In this document: positions 17,476 through 27,280 of the stretch, piece after piece
Layout of the letters: each line of letters starts with the position of its first letter
Numbering within the stretch: position 1 is the stretch's first letter
Assembly: GCF_000337575.1 (NCBI RefSeq)
Contig: NZ_AOIM01000014.1
Span: forward strand, 1 to 64,000
Source of the DNA: Natrialba hulunbeirensis JCM 10989
GTDB taxonomy: Archaea > Halobacteriota > Halobacteria > Halobacteriales > Natrialbaceae
DNA: 64,000 bases
Direction of reading: 5' to 3'
Translations under genes and position numbers: made by a program
The notes under the pieces: generated by a model
The model's input: only the letters and a program-made list of their open reading frames with translations
Told to the model about the DNA's origin: nothing
Database searches by the model: none

Positions 17476-18147
17476 TTATCGAATTCGCTCGAGCACCGAC
17501 AGCGTCCCGTCGGCGTGTGCTTCAGTGAGCACCTCGTCGGCTGTCGCTCGTGCCGCGTCGTCGGCGTTCGAGACGGCAAAACTGCGGCCGACGGCCTCGA
17601 ACGTCGAGACGTCGTTGATCGAGTCGCCGATCGCAACGGAGTCCGCGAGGGCGAATCCGACATGGTCCGCAATGATCTCGACGCCGTCGCCTTTGTTCTG
17701 GTCGGTGTCCTTCACGTGGTAGGCGTAGCCGGTGTCGATCACCTCGAGTCCGGCCGCGGCGGCAAGTTCGCGCAACGGCTCCAGGGGCTGGTCGCGACTG
17801 ACGGCAACTTCCGTCTCACGCCAGCGGTTGACCGTGTCGCCGTCACCCCAGCCGAGGTCGTAGCCGGCGGCGCGGTACTCCGTAGCGACCGTTCGTGCAG
17901 CGTCGGCGTCGGCCGTGACGTGAACGTCCTCACCAGTGTAGACGATGCCGCCGTTTTCGGCAACGACCAGTTCTGGAACGCCGATAAAGTGACAGAGCGC
18001 GATCGGATAGGGGAAGGCCTTCCCGGTGGCGAGCACGACCGGCGCGTCCCACTCCCGAAGCGGATCGAACACGCGCGGGTCGATACCCCAGCCGTCGGGT
18101 CGGGTCAGCGTCCCATCGATATCGAGAATCAGCGGTGGCGTGGACAT
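17476..18147 (-). CDS. Phosphoglycolate phosphatase, archaeal HAD type
   Basis: 223 residues. HAD motif I is LDIDGTLT (nucleophile and acid Asp), then the C2B cap region. The motif III lysine is in DQNKGDGVEII, and motif IV is VAIGDSINDVSTFE. This matches the archaeal phosphoglycolate phosphatase (TA0175/PGP) subfamily, which hydrolyses 2-phosphoglycolate; related members act on sucrose or mannosyl phosphates, so substrate is inferred. Start MSTPPLILDIDG at 18147 is standard; the longer frame is not needed. Confidence 0.88.
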   Translation of the reverse strand: MSTPPLILDIDGTLTRPDGWGIDPRVFDPLREWDAPVVLATGKAFPYPIALCHFIGVPELVVAENGGIVYTGEDVHVTADADAARTVATEYRAAGYDLGWGDGDTVNRWRETEVAVSRDQPLEPLRELAAAAGLEVIDTGYAYHVKDTDQNKGDGVEIIADHVGFALADSVAIGDSINDVSTFEAVGRSFAVSNADDAARATADEVLTEAHADGTLSVLERIR

Positions 18148-18277
18148 ACACGCAGCTAGGGGACCAGTACCTAAAACCATCTGACTGTCGTCGCCAATTG
18201 CAATCGGACTGCACCGATTCGACCGTCGTCTCGGGCGGTCGAGAACTGAGGACACACCATCAGTAATTCACAACGGT

Positions 18278-18293
18278 TGTACCAATTGATACA
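18278..18293. promoter_or_regulatory. Near-perfect palindrome upstream of the transducer gene
   Basis: TGTACCAATTGATACA reads as TGTAYCAATTGRTACA, a 16-base dyad with one mismatched pair. It lies about 80 bases upstream of the transducer ATG at 18373, before a TATA-like AAGAACTAAG (18338-18347). It is a candidate operator; the cognate regulator is unknown. Confidence 0.4.
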
Positions 18294-18372
18294 GCTGTGG
18301 GACTAGTTATACTATCCCCGACATGACCTGTGTGGCGATAAGAACTAAGAGCAGTGCTGGGCGTTAGCACCT

Positions 18373-21300
18373 ATGGTGTGGAAGGGACGACGTCTCATAC
18401 CGTCGTTCATCAGACGAAGTTACGCATTGAAGTTTGGTGTTGTCTTCCTCGTTCTCGGGCTCACGATCGGTGGCCTCGGGCTCGTTTCGACGACGCTGCT
18501 CTCGGAAAACGTCGAGGAAACCGCCCTCGACGAACGCCAGGACGCAGCCTATCAGGAAGGGATCGCCATGGAAAATTGGCTCGAACAGAATCACAACCTC
18601 GTCGCTGCGACGGCAGACGCTCCCGTAACCGACAGCGGTGACCCGGAGCAAGTCGACGACTATCTCCAGGAGATCTACTACGACATGCCCGAAGAGCGCA
18701 TGAACGCGCTCTACGTCGATACCGAGTCCGGTGACATCATCACGAGCATCGGCTCCGACGCCGACAATCTAGAAGCACTCGAGTTCCCCGACACTGCGGA
18801 TCTCGACGGCGATATCTCGACGAACCTGGTCCAGCAGACGGAGCCGTACATGATGCCCGATCAGCTTGGACTCTCGTCGGATGCACACCCGGTCATTTCG
18901 TACTACGTCGGTGTCGACGACGGTGAGGGAGCGCTCGTGTTCACCTTCGACCTCTCCGAACGCTCGACTGAAATGGTCTCCGCCGCGGATTCGGGGACCG
19001 TCGTGACGATCGTCAACGAAGACGGAGAGATCGTCGGTGACGACGCCTATCTGGGCAACGACGGCGAAGGGAACGAGGAAACGCTGTCGTTCCTCTCCAC
19101 GTACGAGGATCAAAGCGGCGTCCTCGAGGCAGCCCAACTCGAGAACCGTGGTTCGCTCCGCGTCGATGGTGCGCCGAGCGAAACCCTCCAGAGCGAGCCG
19201 TATAATTTCGATCCCGACGGCTACGTCGTCGGATACTACACGACGAGCGAGGACTGGACCGTGCTCGTGCACACGACGGAGGCAGATGCGCTCGGCTTTG
19301 CCAATACCGCAACCCAGTTCGGCCTCTTGATCACGTTCGTCGGCGTCGCCGTCATCGGTGTGTTCGGTACCGTTCTGGGACGGAACACGGCCCGGTCGCT
19401 CAGCGATCTCTCGGGCAGCGCAGCGGCGATCGAAGACGGCGAGTACGACACCGCCGTCGAATCCGATCGCATCGACGAAATCGGCGGCCTTTACAACTCG
19501 ATCGACGACATGCGCATCTCGCTGGTCGACCAGATCGAGGAGTCCGAGCAGGCGCGGACACAAGCAGAGCAGGCCCGCGAGGAGTCAGAACAGGCCAGAG
19601 AGCAGGCCGACGAGGCTCGCGAAGAGGCAGAAGTGGCGAAAGAACGCGCAGAACGCGCCCGCCAGGACGCCCAGGAGATGAACGAGCAGCTCGAACAGAC
19701 CGCAACCGAGTACTGCGCCGTCATGCAAACCTGCGCCGACGGCGACCTGACCCAGCGCCTCGATCCGGACACCGAAAGCGAGCCGATGGCCGAGATTGCT
19801 GTCACGTTCAACGAGATGGTGGACGACCTCGAGCGCACCGTCGGCAGCGTCTCGACGTTCGCCGGCGACGTCTCCGCGGCGACCGACGACGTGCAGGCTC
19901 GCGCGACCGAACTCGAGTCCACGAGCGAGACGGTCAGCGAGTCCGTCCAGCAGATTACGGGCTACGCGGACCAGCAACACGAGCGCATGGAGACCATCTC
20001 CGGCGAGGTGCAGGGAATCTCCGCGAACATCGAGGAGATCGCAGCGACCGCCGACACGCTCGCAGAAACGTCACAGCACGCGGCCGAACGGGCCAACGAC
20101 GGCCGCGAGTCGGCCGGCAACCTCGTCAGCGAGATGGAAGATATCGAGGAGCGAACCGAGGCGACACTCGAGGCAATCCGTGACCTCGACGAGTCGATGG
20201 CGGAAATCGACGAGATCATCGATGTCATCACGGATATCGCGGACCAGACGAACATTCTGGCGTTGAACGCCTCTATTGAGGCGGCACACGCCAGCAACGC
20301 TAGTGCCAGCGACGGCGGCCGAAACGGCGGCAGTAGCCGCGCCGGAAACGGCTTCGCCGTCGTCGCCAACGAGGTCAAACAGCTCGCAGAGGAGACCAAG
20401 GAGTCCGCCGCGGAAATCGACCAGCTCATCGACACCGTCCAGTCCCAGACCGACGAGACGGTCAACGAGATGGAAGCAATGCGCGAACACGTCGTTTCGG
20501 GCACCGAAACGGTCGAACAGTCCGCGACGGCGTTCCGCGAAATCGAAGCCGAAGTAACTGAAGCCGACCACGGTGTTCAGGAGATCAGCGACGCGACCGA
20601 CGGCATCGCCACCTCGACGCAGGAGCTGGTCACGATGGTCGACGACGTGACCGAAATCAGTACCGAGACGGCGAGCGAGGCGAGCGACGTCGCCGCCGCC
20701 GTCGAGCAGCAAACGGCCGCCATTTCGACCGTGAGTGAGAACGCTGACGACCTCTCCGAGCAGTCGGTAACGCTGCAAGAGTCGCTCGCGGCGTTTACGA
20801 CCGATATCGACGGAACCGCTGGGGACCTCGGAGCGGGTGATGCGGTTACGACTAACGAGAGGGGCGACACCGACAACGATACCGACGACAGCACCGACGA
20901 CGACCAGCCCGGCACCGAACTCGAGTACGTCGACCCAGACGAATCCGAAACGCTGCCGGTCGACGCTGCCGAATCGAATGCACTCGAGGAGAGTCGGGAG
21001 AGCCGTGTGGACGAGGAAAGCGGAGAGGGTGAGGAGGGCGAAGTTGCGGCGGCGGAACAAGCGCAATCGACCGCGGCGACCGCTGGCGAAGGCAGCACGT
21101 CAGCAGGTGAAACTGCAGCCGACGACGATGATGACGACCCTCACGCACTCCCCGCCGGCGAGAACGAGTCGGAACCGAGTGCACTCGAGTCCGGACTCGA
21201 AGACGACGAGGAGAGTGATGGAGGTGATGAGGGTGGTGACGGTGACAGCGAAATCGACGGCGCAGAACCTGCAGACAACGCCGAAGGCGGCGATGAGGAC

Positions 21301-21666
21301 GACACTGAGAGCGAGGAGTCGGATCAGGCCGTAGACATCATCGACGACGAACGGCAGGCAGAGGACGATAGTGAGAGTGAGAGTGAAAGTGAAAGTGAGA
21401 GCGATGACGAAGACGGTGTGGACAACGATACCCAGTCTAGTGCCGACTCCGACGACGAGGGTGGCGCAGACGACGCAGGTAACGCAGACAACGAAGGTGG
21501 CGTAGACGACACGGACGGCACACCCAACACAGCCAACACAGCCAACACAGACCAGAACGCTGCGACCGAAGCAGACGGCGAAGCAACCGAAGCTGAAGTC
21601 GATGGAGAGACAGACGCAGACGAAACCCAACTCGACGAGGCAGACACCACCGACTCGAGTACGTAG
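18373..21666 (+). CDS. Methyl-accepting chemotaxis transducer (Htr) with giant acidic tail
   Basis: 1097 residues. Helix 1 (19-42), an extracellular dCACHE-like sensor (~45-300) and helix 2 (~305-330) come first. A HAMP domain (~330-385), a coiled coil (QARTQAEQAREESEQAREQADEAREEAEVAKERAERAR) and the MCP signalling hairpin (~460-825) follow. The hairpin tip, DQTNILALNASIEAA...GNGFAVVANEVKQLAEE, carries an extra Ser/Gly/Asn-rich insert at ~638-659. From ~832 to the end is an acidic D/E/S/T tail of about 265 residues. It senses an external solute and controls CheA. No che genes are adjacent. Ligand unknown. Confidence 0.92.
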   Translation: MVWKGRRLIPSFIRRSYALKFGVVFLVLGLTIGGLGLVSTTLLSENVEETALDERQDAAYQEGIAMENWLEQNHNLVAATADAPVTDSGDPEQVDDYLQEIYYDMPEERMNALYVDTESGDIITSIGSDADNLEALEFPDTADLDGDISTNLVQQTEPYMMPDQLGLSSDAHPVISYYVGVDDGEGALVFTFDLSERSTEMVSAADSGTVVTIVNEDGEIVGDDAYLGNDGEGNEETLSFLSTYEDQSGVLEAAQLENRGSLRVDGAPSETLQSEPYNFDPDGYVVGYYTTSEDWTVLVHTTEADALGFANTATQFGLLITFVGVAVIGVFGTVLGRNTARSLSDLSGSAAAIEDGEYDTAVESDRIDEIGGLYNSIDDMRISLVDQIEESEQARTQAEQAREESEQAREQADEAREEAEVAKERAERARQDAQEMNEQLEQTATEYCAVMQTCADGDLTQRLDPDTESEPMAEIAVTFNEMVDDLERTVGSVSTFAGDVSAATDDVQARATELESTSETVSESVQQITGYADQQHERMETISGEVQGISANIEEIAATADTLAETSQHAAERANDGRESAGNLVSEMEDIEERTEATLEAIRDLDESMAEIDEIIDVITDIADQTNILALNASIEAAHASNASASDGGRNGGSSRAGNGFAVVANEVKQLAEETKESAAEIDQLIDTVQSQTDETVNEMEAMREHVVSGTETVEQSATAFREIEAEVTEADHGVQEISDATDGIATSTQELVTMVDDVTEISTETASEASDVAAAVEQQTAAISTVSENADDLSEQSVTLQESLAAFTTDIDGTAGDLGAGDAVTTNERGDTDNDTDDSTDDDQPGTELEYVDPDESETLPVDAAESNALEESRESRVDEESGEGEEGEVAAAEQAQSTAATAGEGSTSAGETAADDDDDDPHALPAGENESEPSALESGLEDDEESDGGDEGGDGDSEIDGAEPADNAEGGDEDDTESEESDQAVDIIDDERQAEDDSESESESESESDDEDGVDNDTQSSADSDDEGGADDAGNADNEGGVDDTDGTPNTANTANTDQNAATEADGEATEAEVDGETDADETQLDEADTTDSST

Positions 21667-21811
21667 CTGAACTCACCCTCCGGTTGGTGCCGGAGTTTAC
21701 CCGAAAGTTCTCGAGTGACTGTTTTCCGCGGTGTGCTGCGAGAGCGCGTGTGCTGTGGCAGTACGTGTCGGCTGCGAGTGACTTTATGACCGCAGCTCTG
21801 GTAGCGGTTGT

Positions 21812-22516
21812 ATGGCTGAAACGAAAGTTGCAATCGTGACTGCGGCAGGAAGCGGTATCGGCGAAGCGTGTGCCCGGAAACTCGCTGCGGATGGCTACAC
21901 GCCGGTGTTGTTGTCACGGTCGGGGAGCGCCGTCGAGGTGGCGAACGACCTCGGCGGGGATGGCTTCGAAGGCTCGGTGACGGACCCCGACGACCTGGCA
22001 GCCCTCGTGGAGGCGACACACGACCGATACGGGCGTATCGACGCCGTGGTAAACAACACCGGCCACCCGCCGTCCGGCGGCCTTCTCGACATTTCGGACG
22101 AGGAGTGGCACGAGGGACTCGATCTCGTGCTGTTGAACACCGTTCGGATGGCCCGACTCGTCACACCGATCATGGACGCGCAGGGCCACGGGTCGATCGT
22201 GAATATCTCCACGTTCTCGGCGTTCGAACCCTCGAGTGCGTTCCCCGTCTCGTCGGTACTTCGGGCTGGCCTCGGGAGTTTCACCAAACTCTACGCCGAC
22301 CGGTATGCCTCGGCGGGAATCCGGATGAACACGGTCCAGCCCGGATTCGTCGACAGTTACGACGTCGACGAGGAGACCGCAGCCCAGATCCCGATGGAGC
22401 GACCGGCAAAGACGACAGAGATCGCGGACGCGGTCGCGTACCTGCTCTCGCCCGCGGCAAGCTATCTGACTGGACAGAACATCCGCGTCGATGGTGGATT
22501 GACAGCGTCCGTGTAA
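21812..22516 (+). CDS. SDR-family protein with altered catalytic residues
   Basis: 234 residues with a Rossmann fold: TAAGSGIGEACA (NAD(P) loop, 10-21), NNTG (81-84), NIST (131-134) and PGFV (177-180). The YxxxK catalytic pair is absent: by spacing from Thr134 the positions are Ser147 and Arg151 (SSVLRAGL). This Sxx(x)R pattern occurs in a divergent SDR branch, so it may be a non-reductase or use another mechanism. Annotation as a plain FabG-like reductase should be avoided. It is a single gene after the transducer. Confidence 0.85.
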   Translation: MAETKVAIVTAAGSGIGEACARKLAADGYTPVLLSRSGSAVEVANDLGGDGFEGSVTDPDDLAALVEATHDRYGRIDAVVNNTGHPPSGGLLDISDEEWHEGLDLVLLNTVRMARLVTPIMDAQGHGSIVNISTFSAFEPSSAFPVSSVLRAGLGSFTKLYADRYASAGIRMNTVQPGFVDSYDVDEETAAQIPMERPAKTTEIADAVAYLLSPAASYLTGQNIRVDGGLTASV

Positions 22517-22606
22517 GCGGTGTCGAGCAGTCGCCGCTCGAGTGCGAGAAGCAAAGAGCCAACAACCAACAGGGTGGAAAAAGCGGCTACAGCTGCGGCC
22601 AACGGA

Positions 22607-23728
22607 TCAGAACCACGGGACCCAGACCGTCGTCGGGAAGACCCCTGCAACGTAGAGTAGCGCCACCAGGAACGTCCCGAAGACGATCGCCGCGGCGGGT
22701 GGGTCGACGTGGGTGTCGCCGTGGGCGTAGAAGGTCCGCTGGAAGAGTTCACCGAAGAGCGCGCAGATGATCCCGAAGACGAGGCCGACGATCAGTGCGA
22801 CCTCGAGTCCCGTGTTCGCGAGCAGTGCGGCGCTGTCGTAGGCGACTGGCGCGCCATCTGCTGCCTCGGCAGGGAGCGAGACGGCAAGTGCGGCGGTCGC
22901 CGCCGGCAACGTGATATGGTGGGTCACCGGCACCTTCTCGACGCCGCAGTTGAGGAAGACCAGCGAGGCCGCGCTGATCCCGAAGCCGAGGAAGGCGCTG
23001 CCGGACGCGATGCCGACGTACGCGCCGAGGATACCCGCGACGAGGCCGATCATGGCGACGTGACTCCAGTGGTACTGATGCGGGAGCCACGGTTCGACGG
23101 TGAATCGAGCCTGCTGGGCTGGGGCCTGGGTCGCCGACGCGTCCGTAACAGCCTGGGGTTCGCCGTCTGCGCGAGCCTGGCTCTGGCCACCGTCAGTCGC
23201 CGTCCGGCGCTCCTCGCGCTCGAACGGCGTCATGTCGAGGATACCCGACCCGCGGACCTTCCCGATGATGCTGTAGCCGAGAATCAGCCGGTGGAACAGC
23301 GCGGAGAGCACGACACCCATCGCAATTGGGTCGTAAGGCATCCCCAGCCCCTCGGAGACGACGACGAGCCAGTAGCCGAGGATACCGAACGCACCACCCA
23401 CGGCGAGCACGTCGGGCTTCGTCCCGAGCGCGTAGGCGATGTTCTTCGCCTCGTGATAGTCGTAGTCGGTGTCGAGGTAGCCCTTCCGTGCAGCGTAGGC
23501 CGTCGCGGCCACACCGCCGGCGAACGAGATTGCGGGCGAGAACGGCGGTCCGAACGCGATCTGATCGGTGATCGCAGCGGCCTCTGGGTCAACGAGCACC
23601 GCCGCCTCCCCGGCGATCACCATGAAGCCGGTGAAGATGAACGCCGGCAGCGGCCCGAGTGCAGCGCCGAACGCACCGCCCGCGAAAGCGGCGATCATTT
23701 CGGCGACGTCGAGCAGTTGCTCTATCAT
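22607..23728 (-). CDS. Multi-pass membrane protein of the glycerol locus, candidate glycerol uptake protein
   Basis: 373 residues with about eight to ten hydrophobic segments and a central hydrophilic loop (TPFEREERRTATDGG... ~165-215). Its start overlaps the glpK stop by 4 bases, so the two are translationally coupled. In other haloarchaea a membrane protein of this type sits next to glpK and has been proposed as the glycerol transporter (from memory). It is not an aquaglyceroporin: no NPA motifs are seen. Repeated Gly/Ala-rich halves (AGGAFGAALG..., GLVAGILGAYVGIASG) hint at an internal duplication. Confidence 0.7.
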   Translation of the reverse strand: MIEQLLDVAEMIAAFAGGAFGAALGPLPAFIFTGFMVIAGEAAVLVDPEAAAITDQIAFGPPFSPAISFAGGVAATAYAARKGYLDTDYDYHEAKNIAYALGTKPDVLAVGGAFGILGYWLVVVSEGLGMPYDPIAMGVVLSALFHRLILGYSIIGKVRGSGILDMTPFEREERRTATDGGQSQARADGEPQAVTDASATQAPAQQARFTVEPWLPHQYHWSHVAMIGLVAGILGAYVGIASGSAFLGFGISAASLVFLNCGVEKVPVTHHITLPAATAALAVSLPAEAADGAPVAYDSAALLANTGLEVALIVGLVFGIICALFGELFQRTFYAHGDTHVDPPAAAIVFGTFLVALLYVAGVFPTTVWVPWF

Positions 23729-25317
23729 GCACCGTCACCGCTGTCGCTCGCGTCACTGTCGGCTCCCGTCTCAGAACCGTCCCGCGCCCAGTCGAGCGAT
23801 CGGTCGACCGCATCGAGCCAGCGCTCGTAGCGCGCATCCGCCGTCTCGGCGTCCATCGTCGGATCGAAGGTCCGGTCGACCTGCCAGTTATCGCGCAGGC
23901 TGTCGACGTCGTCCCAGTAGCCGACCGCGAGGCCGGCCGCGTAGGCCGAGCCGAGCGCCGTCGTCTCGTCGACGACCGGGCGAACGATCTCCGAACCGAT
24001 GATGTCCGACTGCAGCTGACAGAGGAAGTTGTTCTTGACCGCGCCGCCATCGACCTTCAGCGACCGCATCTCGATTCCCGAATCGGCCTCCATCGCTTCC
24101 GCGACATCCCGAGTCTGGTACGCGATGGACTCGAGTGTCGCACGGACGACGTGGCCCTTGCGAGTACCGCGGGTCATCCCGACGATGGTGCCGCGGGCGC
24201 GCTGATCCCAGTGGGGCGCGCCGAGGCCGGTGAAGGCAGGGACGACGTAGACGCCGTCGGTCGTGTCGACGCTGCGGGCGAGTTCAGCCGTCTCGGAGGG
24301 GTTGTCGATCAGCGACATGTCCTCCAGCCACTCGATGGCCGCGCCGGTGACGAAGATGGAGCCCTCGAGTGCGTACTGGACTGGCTCGCCGGAGCGCTGG
24401 AAGCCGATCGTCGTCAGCAGCCCGTGGTCGCTCTTGACGGCCTCGTTGCCGGTGTTCATCAGGAAGAACGAGCCCGTGCCGTAGGTGTTCTTGGCGTCGC
24501 CGGCGTCAAAGCAGGTCTGACCGAACAGGGCGGCCTGCTGGTCGCCGAGTGCACCCGCAACGGGGATCTCGGCCTCGAGGAAGCCCTCGGGGTCGGTGGT
24601 GCCGTAGGTCTCGTCGTCGCTGGAGGGCCGAACCTCGGGGAGCATCGCCTCGGGAATCGAGAACTCCTCGAGGAGGTCGTCGTCCCACTCGAGGTCGTGG
24701 ATGTTGTACAGCATCGTCCGCGAGGCGTTCGTCACCTCGGTGATGTGCTCGCCCGTGAGGTTGTAGATCAGCCAGCTATCGATCGTCCCGAAGAGGACGT
24801 CGCCGTCCGCCGCGCGATCGCGGATGTCCGCCGGACGGGCGCGCTCCATCTTGATCGGATCGGCTTCCTCGAGTAGCCACTCGGCCTTGGTCGCCGAGAA
24901 GTAGGCGTCGGGTTCAAGGCCAGTCTTCTCGCGGACGGTCTCAATCGTGCCGTTTGCCTCGAGTTCCTCGATGCGCTCGGTGGTCCGGCGGTCCTGCCAG
25001 ACGATGGCGTTGTGGACCGGCTTGCCCGAGTCGGCGTTCCACAGCACGGTGGTCTCGCGCTGGTTGGTGACGCCGATCGTCTCGAGTTGCTCGGGGCTGA
25101 TACCGGCCTGGCCGAGTGCCTGCGTGATGACTGCCTTCGTGTTCTCCCAGATCTCCATCGGGTCGTGTTCGACCCAGCCGGGTTCGGGATAGAACTGCTC
25201 GTGTGTTTCGTATGCGTTCGCGACGACCTGCCCATCGTGATTGAAGACGATGAAACGGGTGCCGGTCGTTCCCTGGTCAACTGCGCCGACGTATGTTGTG
25301 TCTGTCACTGTGGTCAC
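23725..25317 (-). CDS. glpK: Glycerol kinase
   Basis: 530 residues, FGGY family. AVDQGTTGTRFIVFNHDG (ATP loop), GVTNQRETTVLWN, DSWLIYNLTGEHITEVTNASRTMLYN, YGTGSFFLMNTG and DGGAVKNNFLCQLQSDI are all present and intact. It phosphorylates glycerol to glycerol 3-phosphate, the main entry of Dunaliella-derived glycerol in haloarchaea. Start is a GTG at 25317; no in-frame ATG precedes YVGAVDQGTTG. It shares a divergent promoter region with glpA and is coupled to the membrane protein gene downstream. The last ~20 residues form an acidic tail. Confidence 0.97.
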   Translation of the reverse strand: MTTVTDTTYVGAVDQGTTGTRFIVFNHDGQVVANAYETHEQFYPEPGWVEHDPMEIWENTKAVITQALGQAGISPEQLETIGVTNQRETTVLWNADSGKPVHNAIVWQDRRTTERIEELEANGTIETVREKTGLEPDAYFSATKAEWLLEEADPIKMERARPADIRDRAADGDVLFGTIDSWLIYNLTGEHITEVTNASRTMLYNIHDLEWDDDLLEEFSIPEAMLPEVRPSSDDETYGTTDPEGFLEAEIPVAGALGDQQAALFGQTCFDAGDAKNTYGTGSFFLMNTGNEAVKSDHGLLTTIGFQRSGEPVQYALEGSIFVTGAAIEWLEDMSLIDNPSETAELARSVDTTDGVYVVPAFTGLGAPHWDQRARGTIVGMTRGTRKGHVVRATLESIAYQTRDVAEAMEADSGIEMRSLKVDGGAVKNNFLCQLQSDIIGSEIVRPVVDETTALGSAYAAGLAVGYWDDVDSLRDNWQVDRTFDPTMDAETADARYERWLDAVDRSLDWARDGSETGADSDASDSGDGA

Positions 25318-25609
25318 CCCGGATCGGTCACGTACCGAGTTTACCGTCGGTTACGTGCTATTGATAAACAGTCACGACGATCATTATAAATGTTACCGAA
25401 TTCGTAGTGTATCAACAAATCTTAATTACTGGAAACAGTCCCCAGGGCAGCAGAGCGGGCCGATACAGGGAGATTTATAGCAATGGGCATAGTTGAACCA
25501 CTGTCACGAGTTGCTGTGTCCCGTGTTCACAGGATCGCTGTTCGTTATGGGCGCTTTCCTGGCGTCGATAAAATAAAGGTCGCGGCGATCGACTGTGTCG
25601 AACGAAGGG
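25318..25609. promoter_or_regulatory. Divergent glpK / glpA promoter region
   Basis: About 290 AT-richer bases. For glpA a TATA box GATAAAATAAAGG (25567-25579) would start transcripts near 25600. For glpK, ATTTATAAT and TTTATCAAT (minus strand, about 25363-25392) are candidates. TACCGAATTCGTA near 25394-25406 contains the dyad CGAATTCG and may be an operator, for example for a GlpR/DeoR-type repressor; none is encoded here. Confidence 0.55.
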
Positions 25610-27280
25610 ATGGCACATGATACGGCGGTCCTCGTCCTCGGCGGCGGTTCGACCGGCTGTGGTATCGCCCGCGACCTGGCGATGCGCGGTGTCGACGTCA
25701 CGCTCGTCGAGCGGGGGAACCTCACGGATGGAACGACTGGCCGGATGCACGGCCTCTTACACAGCGGCGGCCGCTACGCCGTCTCCGATCAGGCCAGTGC
25801 GACGGAGTGTATCGAGGAAAACGAGATTCTCCGGGAGATCGCGAGCCACTGCGTCGAGGAGACCGGCGGCCTGTTCGTCCAGCGCCCCGAGGACTCGGAC
25901 GAGTACTTCCGAGAGAAACTCGAGGGCTGTCGCGACTGTGGCATTCCCGCGACGGTGCTCTCGGGGCGAGAAGCCCGCAAGGTCGAGCCGTATCTCGCCG
26001 ACGATGTCTCGCGCGCGATTCAGGTCCCGGACGGCGCGGTCGATCCGTTCCGCCTCTGCGTTGCGAACGCGCTGGACGCCGAACGCCACGGCGCGCGCGT
26101 CGAGACCCACGCCGAGGTGATCGACCTCCTGCGCGACGGCGACGACATCTACGGTGTCGAGATCCGCCACGACTCCGGACCTGGAAAGCGCACGCACAAA
26201 TCCCCGGGCACCACCGAGGAGATCACCGCCGAGTACGTCGTCAACGCGACGGGCGCGTGGGCCGGCCAGATCGGCGCGATGGCCGATCTCGACGTGGCCG
26301 TCCGTCCCTCGAAGGGCGTCATGACTATCATGAACGTCCGGCAGGTCGACACCGTGATCAATCGCTGTCGGCCGAAGGGCGACGCGGACATCATCGTTCC
26401 CCACGAGACGACCGCCATTCTGGGCACCACGGACGAAGAGGTCGCAGATCCGGACGACTACCCCGAGGAGCAGTGGGAGGTCGACATGATGATCGATACC
26501 CTCGCCGAGCTCGTCCCCATCGTCGAGGAGGCCCGCACGATCAGATCGTTCTGGGGTGTCCGCCCGCTGTACGAGCCACCCGGAACCGGGACGCAGGACC
26601 CGACCGACATCACACGAGATTTCTTCCTGCTCGACCACGACGAGCGCGACGGCGTCAGCGGCATGTCGAGCATCGTCGGCGGGAAGTTCACCACCTACCG
26701 CGCGATGGCAGAGGAGATTTCGGACCACGTCTGTGCAAAACTCGGCGTCAGCGCGACCTGTACGACCGCCGAGGACCCCCTGCCCGGCAGCGAGAATATC
26801 TCGGTGCTGGAGGAGGGTATGGACGACTTCGGCCTTCGCTCACCGATCGCCCGCCGCAGCAACCAGCGCCTCGGCAACCGCGCCGCGGACGTGCTGGAGA
26901 CGGACGAACCAAATCCCGTCGTCTGCGAGTGCGAGGGCGTCACGCGCGCCGAAGTACAGGACGCCATCGACCAGTCCGGCTCGGATCTAAACGCCGTCCG
27001 CATCCGCACCCGCGCCTCCATGGGCAACTGTCAGGGTGGCTTCTGCTGTCAGAACATGGCGACCGAACTCCACCCGCGCTACGACGAGGAGACCGTCCGC
27101 GAGGCGCTCGACGAACTCTTCGAAGAGCGCTGGAAGGGCGAACGCCACGCCCTCTGGGGCGAACAGCTCTCGCAGGCGATGTTGAACTACGCGCTCCACG
27201 CGACGACGATGAACCGCGACAACGACCCTGCCAACGGGTCGACACAGGTCGACTACGCACAATTCGACGGAGGTGCCTAG
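25610..27280 (+). CDS. glpA: Anaerobic-type glycerol-3-phosphate dehydrogenase, subunit A
   Basis: 556 residues from ATG 25610; a GTG at 25595 could add five. N-terminal FAD motif [20 protein letters not shown], the DAO domain with [15 protein letters not shown], and a C-terminal BFD-like [2Fe-2S] part ([15 protein letters not shown] ... [11 protein letters not shown]) make it clearly GlpA. With GlpB and GlpC it oxidises glycerol 3-phosphate to DHAP and passes electrons to the quinone pool at the membrane. A TATA box lies ~30 bases upstream. The stop is directly followed by the glpB ATG. Confidence 0.96.
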   Translation: MAHDTAVLVLGGGSTGCGIARDLAMRGVDVTLVERGNLTDGTTGRMHGLLHSGGRYAVSDQASATECIEENEILREIASHCVEETGGLFVQRPEDSDEYFREKLEGCRDCGIPATVLSGREARKVEPYLADDVSRAIQVPDGAVDPFRLCVANALDAERHGARVETHAEVIDLLRDGDDIYGVEIRHDSGPGKRTHKSPGTTEEITAEYVVNATGAWAGQIGAMADLDVAVRPSKGVMTIMNVRQVDTVINRCRPKGDADIIVPHETTAILGTTDEEVADPDDYPEEQWEVDMMIDTLAELVPIVEEARTIRSFWGVRPLYEPPGTGTQDPTDITRDFFLLDHDERDGVSGMSSIVGGKFTTYRAMAEEISDHVCAKLGVSATCTTAEDPLPGSENISVLEEGMDDFGLRSPIARRSNQRLGNRAADVLETDEPNPVVCECEGVTRAEVQDAIDQSGSDLNAVRIRTRASMGNCQGGFCCQNMATELHPRYDEETVREALDELFEERWKGERHALWGEQLSQAMLNYALHATTMNRDNDPANGSTQVDYAQFDGGA

